The notes under the pieces: model-generated
The model's database searches: none
What the model saw: the letters and a program-made list of their open reading frames with translations, nothing else
What the model was told of the DNA's origin: nothing
Part shown: in pieces, positions 34,037 through 41,614 of the stretch
Layout of the letters: the number at the start of each line of letters is the position of its first letter
Numbering within the stretch: the stretch's first letter is position 1
NCBI GenBank assembly: GCA_902776285.1
Contig: CACYPK010000024.1
Span: 1 to 63,335, forward strand
Source of the DNA: an uncultured Eubacteriales bacterium
GTDB lineage: Bacteria > Bacillota > Clostridia > Peptostreptococcales > Anaerovoracaceae
Length of the DNA stretch: 63,335 nucleotides
Direction: 5' to 3'
Translations under genes and position numbers: made by a program

Positions 34037-35821
34037 TCATTCGTTCCAGATGGCCTTGTATTGCTTATATTTGCTGAGATCGTTTGTTGCGTTCCAAGGG
34101 ATGAATCCGCCGTCCAGGCCGCCGTCCTTCAGTCCCTTTATCTGGGCTTTCAGTTCCTTCTCGCCGTAGTTTTCTGTAGGCGCCCAGTACGGAGTATTAT
34201 AGCCCGTTATCCACGTACGGGCGGCGGCCGGATCATCAAGATAGTCCTGCCCCTTCTTTGCCCTCTTTGCCCAGTTTCTGACTGATGTGTAAGGATTCAG
34301 CCACGCGTCCTGACCGATATGGTCGGTGTACGGCATGGCGCTTATGGCATCGACTATATTTGATATGCCCGGCCAGTACTGACCGTAGGCCGTCATGTAT
34401 CCGTAAGCGCTCTCGCCAAAGACGTCCACGGAGAAATAAGCCCCTGCCTCATGGATCTGATCCGCGGCATAGAAGCAGAAATTCTGTACCGCCTGCCCTT
34501 TTTCCTCATCATAATGATTGCGGAACTTTGCCTTTCCCGACTTTGACATTTCATACGCGTTGTCCGGGAATCTGACATAGTCGAACTGTATCTCGTTGAA
34601 ACCGAACTTCTCTACGGCCTCCTGCGCGAGCCTCACGTTGTACTCCCAGACGCCGCGGGAATACGCGCTCGGCCAGTTCGCGCTGCCGCCGTACTTTATG
34701 CAGTTCTCCGGATGATCCTTGGCATAGATGGTGTCGTTGAACACGACTATCCGGCCTATCAGATATACGCCCGTGTCCCTGAGCGCGTCTACTCCCGCCT
34801 TATAGTCCTCTTCTGACGAGTATGCCGTCTTGTAAGATGTCGGTGATAATTCCTTCGCGACATCGGACTTGTACGCCAGGACTCCGTCCTTGATATCCAC
34901 TACTACGGCGTTGCAATCCGTCTTCTTGATCAGTTTTATGTAACTGTCCGGATTGACCGCCGCGGCGCAGTTCAGGTACATCGCGCGGGCATAAGAGCAG
35001 AACTCATTGCCCTCTATTTCAGGCTTTTCGTAAGGATAGTAGTCCAGATCGGCGGCCTTTCCGCCGTAGAGTTCCATTCCGTAATTATCCTTCTTGACTT
35101 TGTCGTATATATTGTTATCGTTAAATACCTTATTTGCCTTTTTCTGAGAGTCCGTCAGATACTTTCTGTAGACATAACCCTCTCCGGTATCGTCTCCGTC
35201 CGTATATTCCACCCTGTATTTGTTCACCGTACCGTCTTCGTTCAGGATGTCATAGCCTGTGACCTTCAGGCAGCTGCCCTTAGCCGCAAACGAAGCGATC
35301 GCGGGACCTTCTTTCTCCGCGTAAATGGTCACAGGAGTCCTCACATAGACCTCAGTTTCCCTCACTACATCATCGGCAGACTCCGCGAGATTGCCGGTTT
35401 TGATGTAAGGCAGGACTCTCCCGCCCTCTTCGCCTTCCTCTGCAGGAAGGTCGAGTTCAGTACCGCTGTCTACTATGACGTATGTTTCGCCGTCTATCTC
35501 CCTCTCGGAACCTTCCATCCATTTTACGGAAGTTCCGCGCGTCAGGCGGCCCGCCCTTTCCGCTGTTTCCTCGCCCTGTTCATCACTCTTGATAACATAT
35601 ACATACGGGCGCGGCACGGTGCTGGCGACGTAGGCCTCTGACCAGGTCTCAGGTTCATGCATGAAGACATACCAGGCACCATAAACAAGCGCAGCCAGAA
35701 TGGCTGCATATACCAGTACCTTCAGGATGCCCAGCGCTGTGCTGAGCGGGCCCCTGCTCTTTCCGGTCTCCGCTTCAGGAGCGGGCGCGTGCTTTGCTTC
35801 GTGTTTTCCCGCGGTCTTCAT
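34037..35821 (-). CDS. Membrane-anchored DUF4015 (predicted glycoside hydrolase, COG1306-type) protein
   Basis: A bitopic protein with a short basic cytoplasmic tail, one membrane helix (LGILKVLVYAAILAALVYGAWYV, written here in part: about residues 30-53) and a large extracellular part. The C-terminal about 320 residues match the DUF4015 'putative glycosyl hydrolase' barrel: AVVVDIKDGVLAYKS, VYLIGRIVVFND, FNEIQFDYVRFPD and SVDVFGESAYG. Asp/Glu in QFDYVRFPD are likely catalytic-site residues. The middle region looks like SH3-type strands. An in-frame TTG exists at 35851, but the ATG at 35821 is preferred because AGGAGG lies upstream, if at a long spacing of about 12 bases. Substrate unknown; a wall or surface polysaccharide is plausible. 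Confidence 0.8.
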   Translation of the reverse strand: MKTAGKHEAKHAPAPEAETGKSRGPLSTALGILKVLVYAAILAALVYGAWYVFMHEPETWSEAYVASTVPRPYVYVIKSDEQGEETAERAGRLTRGTSVKWMEGSEREIDGETYVIVDSGTELDLPAEEGEEGGRVLPYIKTGNLAESADDVVRETEVYVRTPVTIYAEKEGPAIASFAAKGSCLKVTGYDILNEDGTVNKYRVEYTDGDDTGEGYVYRKYLTDSQKKANKVFNDNNIYDKVKKDNYGMELYGGKAADLDYYPYEKPEIEGNEFCSYARAMYLNCAAAVNPDSYIKLIKKTDCNAVVVDIKDGVLAYKSDVAKELSPTSYKTAYSSEEDYKAGVDALRDTGVYLIGRIVVFNDTIYAKDHPENCIKYGGSANWPSAYSRGVWEYNVRLAQEAVEKFGFNEIQFDYVRFPDNAYEMSKSGKAKFRNHYDEEKGQAVQNFCFYAADQIHEAGAYFSVDVFGESAYGYMTAYGQYWPGISNIVDAISAMPYTDHIGQDAWLNPYTSVRNWAKRAKKGQDYLDDPAAARTWITGYNTPYWAPTENYGEKELKAQIKGLKDGGLDGGFIPWNATNDLSKYKQYKAIWNE

Positions 35822-35918
35822 GCCGAATGAATGCCTCCTCTCTCCATTCAATTAAACATCATTTGTCATACTCAATCAACCTAATGTATAATCAAATGGA
35901 TGTATCAAGGAGACTGAA

Positions 35919-37394
35919 ATGAACCGTATAGACCTGACACCTTTTATAAGAGAAGACAAGGGTTCCGAGATAGTCGTGGACCTTCCGTGCAAGATGACAG
36001 AGCGCGCGTTTTTCAACGGCTACCAGACATGGACCCCTTCATATGAGGTAACGCCGACTGACACTCACATAGGGATAAAAAGACTGTTCAGACGCCTGGG
36101 CGCTCCGTGGGGCACCACCAAGTACGGTGATGTCTTTTTCATGAACTACAGCGGAAAGCCGGGGCGTTTTCACGGTTTCACTTATTTCTACAAGAGGACA
36201 GAAGACAATTACCTTCTCATAGGCTCCACGGATGAGACCAATGGTTATACCATCTTCGACTACGACATGCCTGAAGGTGTCCTTCGCATAAAGAAGGATG
36301 CGGGCAGCGCGAAGTTCGATCAGGGACTCCACATCGCGGCCTTCGAAGGCGGTCATGACGAAGTGTTTGACGCGTGGTTCGAAGCGGCGGGCATAAAGCG
36401 CCGCCCTGCCGAACCCATGGCGGGATACGGAAGCTGGTACAATCACTACGACAAGATAAGCGACGCTACCATCACTCAGGATCTTGAAGGCGCGGCAGGC
36501 ATACTGGAGCCGGGCGACCTCTTCCAGATCGATGACGGCTGGCAGGTACAGGTCGGCGACTGGGACTGCAATCTTGAGAGATTCCCGCGCGGCATGAAAG
36601 CCTCGGTGGACGACATACACGACAAGGGGTTCAAGGCAGGTCTGTGGCTCGCGCCTTACTCAGCCCAGTGCAAGTCGCAGCTTGTGAAAAACCACCCTGA
36701 CTGGCTCCTTAAGCATAACGGCAGGCCATGGTACGCCGGCTGCAACTGGGGAGGCTTCTTCTCGCTCGACATAGACAATCCCGGCGTTCAGGATTATCTG
36801 AAGCGCGTGTTCGACACGGTCTTCAATGACTGGGGTTTTGAGCTCGTTAAGCTTGACTTCCTCTACGCGGCGGCTCCGTGGAAGACCAAGGGCGGAGAAT
36901 TCGACGGCGAGAGCCGCGGAGGACGCATGTGCAGAGCCATGGACTACCTCAGAGAATGGTGCGGAGACGGCATGATACTCGGATGCGGAGTTCCTCTGGG
37001 ACCTGCCTTCGGCAAGGTCGAATACTGCAGGATAGGCTGTGACGCCAGCCTCGACTGGAACAACGTCGCGTACATGAGGAATGTCAACAGGGAGTATCCG
37101 TCCACCAAGCACACCATACTCGACACCTTCTACAGGCGCGGACTTGACGGCAGAGCCTTTCTGAACGATCCTGACGTGTTCTTCCTGCGGAAGGACAACA
37201 TAAAGCTCACAGAGGAGCAGAAAGACCTCCACGCGAGAGTGCTCGCCCAGTACGGAAGCTTCTTCCTCACCTCTGACAATATGGGTGATTACGACGCGGA
37301 GCAGCGCGAGCATTACGCCCGCCTCAGAAAGCTCTGGAACGATAAGGACTGGACCGACAGGCACTTCCTGGACTGGATCAATAAATACAAGTAA
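35919..37394 (+). CDS. Alpha-galactosidase family protein (GH36)
   Basis: A 491-residue clan GH-D glycosidase, shorter than the usual 700-residue GH36 enzymes because the N-terminal beta-supersandwich is reduced. The catalytic barrel has FQIDDGWQ (203-210), KAGLWLAPY, the nucleophile Asp313 in KLDFLYA and the acid/base Asp375 in IGCDAS. It would release alpha-galactose (or alpha-GalNAc) from oligosaccharides in the cytoplasm; there is no signal peptide. The next gene is a GPH sugar symporter, so import and hydrolysis are coupled. AAGGAG ribosome binding site, TATAAT -10 at 35888-35893. Confidence 0.88.
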   Translation: MNRIDLTPFIREDKGSEIVVDLPCKMTERAFFNGYQTWTPSYEVTPTDTHIGIKRLFRRLGAPWGTTKYGDVFFMNYSGKPGRFHGFTYFYKRTEDNYLLIGSTDETNGYTIFDYDMPEGVLRIKKDAGSAKFDQGLHIAAFEGGHDEVFDAWFEAAGIKRRPAEPMAGYGSWYNHYDKISDATITQDLEGAAGILEPGDLFQIDDGWQVQVGDWDCNLERFPRGMKASVDDIHDKGFKAGLWLAPYSAQCKSQLVKNHPDWLLKHNGRPWYAGCNWGGFFSLDIDNPGVQDYLKRVFDTVFNDWGFELVKLDFLYAAAPWKTKGGEFDGESRGGRMCRAMDYLREWCGDGMILGCGVPLGPAFGKVEYCRIGCDASLDWNNVAYMRNVNREYPSTKHTILDTFYRRGLDGRAFLNDPDVFFLRKDNIKLTEEQKDLHARVLAQYGSFFLTSDNMGDYDAEQREHYARLRKLWNDKDWTDRHFLDWINKYK

Positions 37395-37422
37395 TTTTCA
37401 CGATTTTAAAAAGGTATTGACG

Positions 37423-38934
37423 ATGAGCAAAGACAAAGAAAACGCCGTGGAATACACCGGCATCACCGAAAAACAGGCAAAGCGCAATCTGTGGTTCTTC
37501 CCTCTCGGTACATTCGGCAGGGACATGATCTACAACCTGTTCACCAACTTCATCCTGGTCTACGTGCTCTTTACGCACAATCTGACGCCGGCGCAGCTGA
37601 TGGCCATCACCGGTATCATGATCGGCGCCAGGATATTCGACGCGCTGAACGACCCGCTGATGGGAAACATCATAGAGCGCACAAGGACCCGCTGGGGCAA
37701 ATATAAACCGTGGCTGGTCATAGGTATCCTGAGCACCTCGATCGTGGTATATCTGGCATTCAACGTAAGGCTTGAGGGCTGGGCGTTCATATGGTTCTTC
37801 GGCATCATATACTTCGCCTACAGCATCGCATACACCATGCACGATATCTCCTACTGGGGCATGATACCGTCGCTCAGCAAGGAAGGCAGCATGCGTGACA
37901 AACTGACGGCCATGACCAATCTGGCGGCCGGCATCGGCGGAGGTCTCGCGGGACTCTTCATCCCGATGCTTACGACAGGTTCGGGAGCCATTGGAGGAAA
38001 CGCCCAGACGGCTTACGGAGTTGTAGCTCTCATCTTCTGCATACTCGCTCCCCTCTTCCTCTGCATCACCATCTTCGGTGTCAGGGAAGACAGGTCGTAC
38101 ATGGATACCACGCCGCCTCCGGTCAGCTTCAAAAAGATCGTCTCTACCATTACCAATAATGATCAGCTTTCATGGATGTGCCTCATATTCCTGCTGCATC
38201 AGATCGGCGCGGACCTGATCGTCGGAGGGATCGGTTCCACATACATTTATTTCACATACGGATATAAAGGCGGACTTTACTCGCTGTTCTCCACCATCGG
38301 ACTTTCCGCTTCCGGAATACTTCTTGTTGCGTATCCGTGGCTGTCGTCAAGATGGCGCAGAAAGACTCTTATGAAAGGCTTCGGAGTTATCATGACAGTC
38401 GGTTTCGCGATGATGCTTGCCGCCGGTCTCTTCATGCCGGCCGAGATGCCTTCATTCTGGATCACGACTGTTGGCTACATGCTGGCTCAGCTCGGAATGA
38501 ACTGCTACTACGTGATCATGATGCTGTCCGTCTTTAACACAGTCGAGTACAACGAGTATAAGAACGGCACCAGAGATGAGGCCATAATCGCCTCGATCAG
38601 ACCGTTCTTTACTAAGTTCGGAAGCGCCCTCTGCGTACTGCTCACTACTGTTTCGTACCTGATCTTCGGAGTCACTAAATACACCAACCAGATCAGTTCA
38701 CTCGAGCAGGCCGCAAACATGGGAAGCATCACGGAGGCTGACAAGCTGGCGCAGATAGACACTGTCATCAATTCCGTAACGAGCGGACAGAGCCACGGCA
38801 TACTGCTGGTGATGGTCCTGATACCGCTCATAATGATGATAGGCGCTTACATGCTTTACAAGAAGCACTACATACTCGACGAGGACGAATATGACCGCAT
38901 AGTCAGAGAACTCGCCGAAAAGAACGCCCGGTAA
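37423..38934 (+). CDS. GPH-family sugar:cation symporter (MelB/XylP type)
   Basis: A 503-residue twelve-helix transporter of the glycoside-pentoside-hexuronide family. Typical features: LGTFGRDMIYNL near the start, the RIFDALNDPLMG segment with the cation-site aspartates, RTRWGKYKPWL loop, and a late NTVEYNEYKNGTRDEA. The start at 37423 is preferred because AAAAAGG lies 9 bases upstream; the open frame extends further back but only into the GH36 gene. It is the second gene of the galactoside operon and ends at a terminator. Confidence 0.92.
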   Translation: MSKDKENAVEYTGITEKQAKRNLWFFPLGTFGRDMIYNLFTNFILVYVLFTHNLTPAQLMAITGIMIGARIFDALNDPLMGNIIERTRTRWGKYKPWLVIGILSTSIVVYLAFNVRLEGWAFIWFFGIIYFAYSIAYTMHDISYWGMIPSLSKEGSMRDKLTAMTNLAAGIGGGLAGLFIPMLTTGSGAIGGNAQTAYGVVALIFCILAPLFLCITIFGVREDRSYMDTTPPPVSFKKIVSTITNNDQLSWMCLIFLLHQIGADLIVGGIGSTYIYFTYGYKGGLYSLFSTIGLSASGILLVAYPWLSSRWRRKTLMKGFGVIMTVGFAMMLAAGLFMPAEMPSFWITTVGYMLAQLGMNCYYVIMMLSVFNTVEYNEYKNGTRDEAIIASIRPFFTKFGSALCVLLTTVSYLIFGVTKYTNQISSLEQAANMGSITEADKLAQIDTVINSVTSGQSHGILLVMVLIPLIMMIGAYMLYKKHYILDEDEYDRIVRELAEKNAR

Positions 38935-38961
38935 GCGGGATACAAATAACGACACCAAAAG

Positions 38962-38986
38962 AGGCCGGAGATATCTCCGGCCTTTG
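38962..38986 (+). terminator. Terminator of the galactosidase-symporter operon
   Basis: A palindromic stem AGGCCGGAGA / TCTCCGGCCT (38962-38983) followed by TTTG. The T run is short; the convergent queT gene ends at 39003, and the reverse strand reads CTCTTTTGG after the stem, so it may serve both. Confidence 0.65.
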
Positions 38987-39002
38987 TCATGCGTTTCTTT
39001 CG

Positions 39003-39506
39003 TTACATGTTTTCCTGAGCGTTTTTGAAAATGCTCTTGCGCTTAAGAAGAGCGCTGCCGAATATCTCTCCGAGCACGTAGGCGCCCAGGATCTCTCCGG
39101 CCAGTATCTGAACCATAAGGATAGGGATCGCGGTATCCACCACACCGTATCCGTATTTCAGAACGAAAGGAATTATGAGAGCGTTGGCGACCACAGTAGG
39201 GACCGGGACCAGCCAGCGGTTCTTACGCAGCATGTATCCGAGCGCCGCGCCTATGAGTGTGGCGAGGCTGCCGAATACGACATCCAGTATGACGCCTCCT
39301 CCTATGAGGTTAGCCAACAGGCAGCCAATAAAAAGTCCCGGTATCGCCGACGCCGTGAACAGAGGCAGTATGCAAAGAGCTTCCGCTATCCTCAGCTGTA
39401 CCGGCCCGAAAGATATCGGGGCAAAGACAAGTGTAAGGACCACGTAAAGCGCAGCGATGGCAGCCGCCTGCGTGATCCTGAGCACTCTGGGATCAGTGTT
39501 TTTCAT
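39003..39506 (-). CDS. queT: QueT-family ECF transporter S component (queuosine precursor uptake)
   Basis: A 167-residue membrane protein with five to six helices. The family signature APISFGPVQLRIAEAL, followed by FIGCLLANLIGGG and a hydrophobic C-terminal half, matches QueT/COG4708, the substrate-binding subunit for queuosine or preQ1 uptake with a shared ECF energizing module. The ATG at 39506 has AAAGGAG 8 bases upstream; the frame is open further upstream but only through the leader. The leader can form a pseudoknot (39568-39599) and may be a preQ1-type riboswitch. Confidence 0.85.
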   Translation of the reverse strand: MKNTDPRVLRITQAAAIAALYVVLTLVFAPISFGPVQLRIAEALCILPLFTASAIPGLFIGCLLANLIGGGVILDVVFGSLATLIGAALGYMLRKNRWLVPVPTVVANALIIPFVLKYGYGVVDTAIPILMVQILAGEILGAYVLGEIFGSALLKRKSIFKNAQENM

Positions 39507-39537
39507 TATTCTTTTCTCCTTTGGTTTTAATGTTTTA

Positions 39538-39599
39538 GAAGCAGGATATCGGACCCGAACTGCTTCAGACGCCGTTTTCCCTGCGGGCGTCCACGCAGG
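39538..39599 (-). promoter_or_regulatory. Candidate riboswitch: pseudoknot plus hairpin in the queT leader
   Basis: On the minus strand CCTGCG (39594-39599) pairs with CGCAGG (39580-39585). Six bases of its loop, GACGCC (39586-39591), are complementary to GGCGTC (39568-39573) after an A-rich linker GAAAAC, giving an H-type pseudoknot. A second stem GAAGCAG (39560-39566) / CTGCTTC (39538-39544) follows, then an A-rich stretch and the AAGGAG of queT. The layout suits translational control. preQ1 riboswitches of several classes precede queT genes, but I cannot assign this one to a class from memory of the consensus. Confidence 0.5.
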
Positions 39600-39619
39600 A
39601 TAATACAACAATCGGTTTA

Positions 39620-39891
39620 TTATGTCCAGTGATAAATCATTCTGCGATCGCCTTCCTTCCTTTCTCTGAGCGTCAGGAAAAAGGTCTTTGCGGCAGAATA
39701 ATAAAGTTCTTCTGCCCTTTTTATGGATTCTTCAGGCGTGATCCGTCCGTGCGCAAGCGGGATGATCCTTTCTATGCCGCATTTAAACAGTCCGTCCCAG
39801 CCTTCGCCCAGGCAGCCGCTTCAAGAAGTTCCGCCGCGCGCGAAGAGTCCAGGCTCCCCTTGAACGAATCGCTTGCGAATACGAGTTTCAT
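39620..39891 (-). pseudogene. Glycerate kinase remnant (internal deletion plus frameshift)
   Basis: From the ATG at 39891 the first about 25 residues (MKLVFASDSFKGSLDSSRAA...) match the N-terminus of GlxK/GarK glycerate kinases. After about 80 bases the sequence jumps to the family's C-terminus in another frame: GEGWDGLFKCGIERIIPLAHG then RITPEESIKRAEELYYSAAKTF, ending with TAA at 39620-39622. About 280 of about 370 residues are missing. It lies 3 bases from the stop of a D-2-hydroxyacid dehydrogenase (hydroxypyruvate reductase-like), the usual partner of glycerate kinase, so the pair was once a glycerate pathway operon. Confidence 0.8.
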
Positions 39892-39894
39892 GTT

Positions 39895-40866
39895 TCAGTT
39901 CACCACATTGACCGGACTGCCTTCTGCCCATGCGCGTATGTTGTCCGCCGTGATATCCATTATCCTCTGTCTGGCCTCTTTTGCCGCCCATGAGATATGA
40001 GGAGTTATGATGCAGTTTTTGGCCTTCAGAAGCGGATTGTCCGGCTTTATAGGTTCCGTCGATACTACATCGACGGCAGCGGCGTATACTTTGCCGCTCT
40101 CAAGAGCGTCCGCCAGATCCTGCTCGTTGACGAGCGGGCCTCTGCTGTTGTTGATCAGTATGACGCCGTCCTTCATCTTCGCGATGTTGTCCTTATTGAT
40201 GATCCCTTCCGTCTCAGGGAAGAGCGGACAGTGAAGGAATATGATGTCCGAGCGGCTCAGGAGCTCATCCAGCTCAACATATTTCGCGAGCTCAGCGCCT
40301 TCATCCGATCTGGACGCGTCGTAAGCAAGCACTTCAAGATGCAGCGCGCCGAGTATCCTCGCGGTCTCCTTGCCTATCCTTCCGAGGCCGATGATGCCCG
40401 CCGTCTTTCCCGCGAGCTCCATCATAGGATAGTCCCAGAAACACCAGTCCACGTTGTTCTGCCATCTGCCTGCCTTGACCTCCCTGTCGTGGTGGCCTAT
40501 GTGTGAGCAGATCTCCATCAGCAGGCTTACCGCGTACTGGCTCACAATGTGAGTGCCGTATGTCGGCACGTTGACTACATCGATGCCTTTGCCGCGGGCA
40601 TATTTGACGTCGACGACGTTGTATCCCGTTGCCAGTACGAATACAGCCTTGAGCTCAGGGCACTTATCGATCGTCGCGGCGCTTATAGGTGTCTTATTTA
40701 TAACGGCAATATCCGCGTCACCTATCCTCTCCGCTATCAGTTCTGATTCCGCATAGGCTGTCCTGTCGTATACCGTCACATCTCCGAACTCCTCAAGTTG
40801 GGCCCAGCTCAGATCACCGGGATTCTCCGTATATCCGTCAAGTACGACTATCTTATGCTTTTCCAT
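39895..40866 (-). CDS. D-2-hydroxyacid dehydrogenase (glycerate dehydrogenase/hydroxypyruvate reductase type)
   Basis: A 323-residue NAD-dependent dehydrogenase. Rossmann loop GIIGLGRIGKETARI, catalytic Arg in NNSRGPLVNEQ, Glu in VVSTEPI and His in ITPHISWA. The fold and length match HprA-like D-glycerate dehydrogenases. The start at 40866 has GGAGGAAAG upstream; an earlier in-frame start lacks one. The neighbouring glycerate kinase remnant supports hydroxypyruvate or glycerate as substrate. Confidence 0.88.
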   Translation of the reverse strand: MEKHKIVVLDGYTENPGDLSWAQLEEFGDVTVYDRTAYAESELIAERIGDADIAVINKTPISAATIDKCPELKAVFVLATGYNVVDVKYARGKGIDVVNVPTYGTHIVSQYAVSLLMEICSHIGHHDREVKAGRWQNNVDWCFWDYPMMELAGKTAGIIGLGRIGKETARILGALHLEVLAYDASRSDEGAELAKYVELDELLSRSDIIFLHCPLFPETEGIINKDNIAKMKDGVILINNSRGPLVNEQDLADALESGKVYAAAVDVVSTEPIKPDNPLLKAKNCIITPHISWAAKEARQRIMDITADNIRAWAEGSPVNVVN

Positions 40867-40934
40867 TGCTTTCCTCCGCCTTAAAGAAACAGCCGCCACA
40901 CCGGGCGGCTGTAAACTTGTTTCAGTTCAAAAGA

Positions 40935-41540
40935 CTATTCTCCGACTTCAGGAGCGTCGAGATCGACTCCGAGATCCTTGAGGATCTCTCTTGCCTTTGT
41001 GCATGCAGGGCAGTCGCAGTATGTCTTACCCTCAGCCTTCATGGCCTCAGCATGCTTTCTGATCTGCTCAGCCGCTTCTTCGCCAACGTTCTCTTTCATC
41101 TCAGGCTTGCTGAAGGTATCGATGACTTCGTCGAGAGAAGAGATTCCAGCCTTGAGCTGCTTGATGAACTCGCTCTCAGTAACCTTGTCTACCACAGGAG
41201 CTGCCTTGCCCTTGAGCTCGTCGATCTTCGGAGCTGCTTTCTCCTTGAGCTCGTCGATCTTAGGAGCCGCCTTATCAGCCAGCTTATCAGCGTTGTCTGC
41301 AATCTGGTCTCCGGCTTTTGTCAGTTTATCTGTGACCTCCATCGACTTATCAGAGAACTTCTCAGCCGCGTCACCTAACTTATCCAGTGTTTCGCTGCCC
41401 TTTTCCTTGAATTCGTCGAACTTATCGCCGTACTTTTCATCTGCCTCAGCGAGCCACTTCTCTGCCGCTTCCTTGAGCGGAGCGTATACGTGACCGTCCA
41501 GAAGCTCTTTTACCTTATCGACTGTTTTCTTATCTGCCAT
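40935..41540 (-). CDS. LEA-like helical 11-mer repeat protein with C-terminal CxCxxC
   Basis: A 201-residue, very charged, helical protein without membrane segments. Three consecutive 11-residue repeats (KAAPKIDELKE, KAAPKIDELKG, KAAPVVDKVTE; about 91-122) and related looser repeats before them recall LEA/apolipoprotein-type amphipathic helices. The C-terminal third is different: a conserved-looking helical part and Cys175-x-Cys177-x-x-Cys180 in TYCDCPACTKAREIL, which could bind metal or form a redox pair. Function unknown. It has its own extended -10 promoter (TGCTATAAT, 41590-41595) and a strong AGGGGG site. Confidence 0.7.
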   Translation of the reverse strand: MADKKTVDKVKELLDGHVYAPLKEAAEKWLAEADEKYGDKFDEFKEKGSETLDKLGDAAEKFSDKSMEVTDKLTKAGDQIADNADKLADKAAPKIDELKEKAAPKIDELKGKAAPVVDKVTESEFIKQLKAGISSLDEVIDTFSKPEMKENVGEEAAEQIRKHAEAMKAEGKTYCDCPACTKAREILKDLGVDLDAPEVGE

Positions 41541-41589
41541 TTTGTTACCCCCTATGAATAAGAAAAATCAAATCCGGTTGTCCGATTGA

Positions 41590-41595
41590 ATTATA
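41590..41595 (-). promoter_or_regulatory. Extended -10 promoter of the LEA-like gene
   Basis: TGCTATAAT on the minus strand, with TATAAT at 41590-41595, 50 bases upstream of the ATG. No clear -35 box. Confidence 0.5.
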
Positions 41596-41614
41596 GCACA
41601 TCTGCACAAAATGA

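Noticed and set aside
39600..39628. TGGACA-N17-TATTAT as queT promoter
   Set aside because: Good spacing, but the start point would fall at the end of the first pseudoknot strand and cut the structure, so I leave the promoter undecided.
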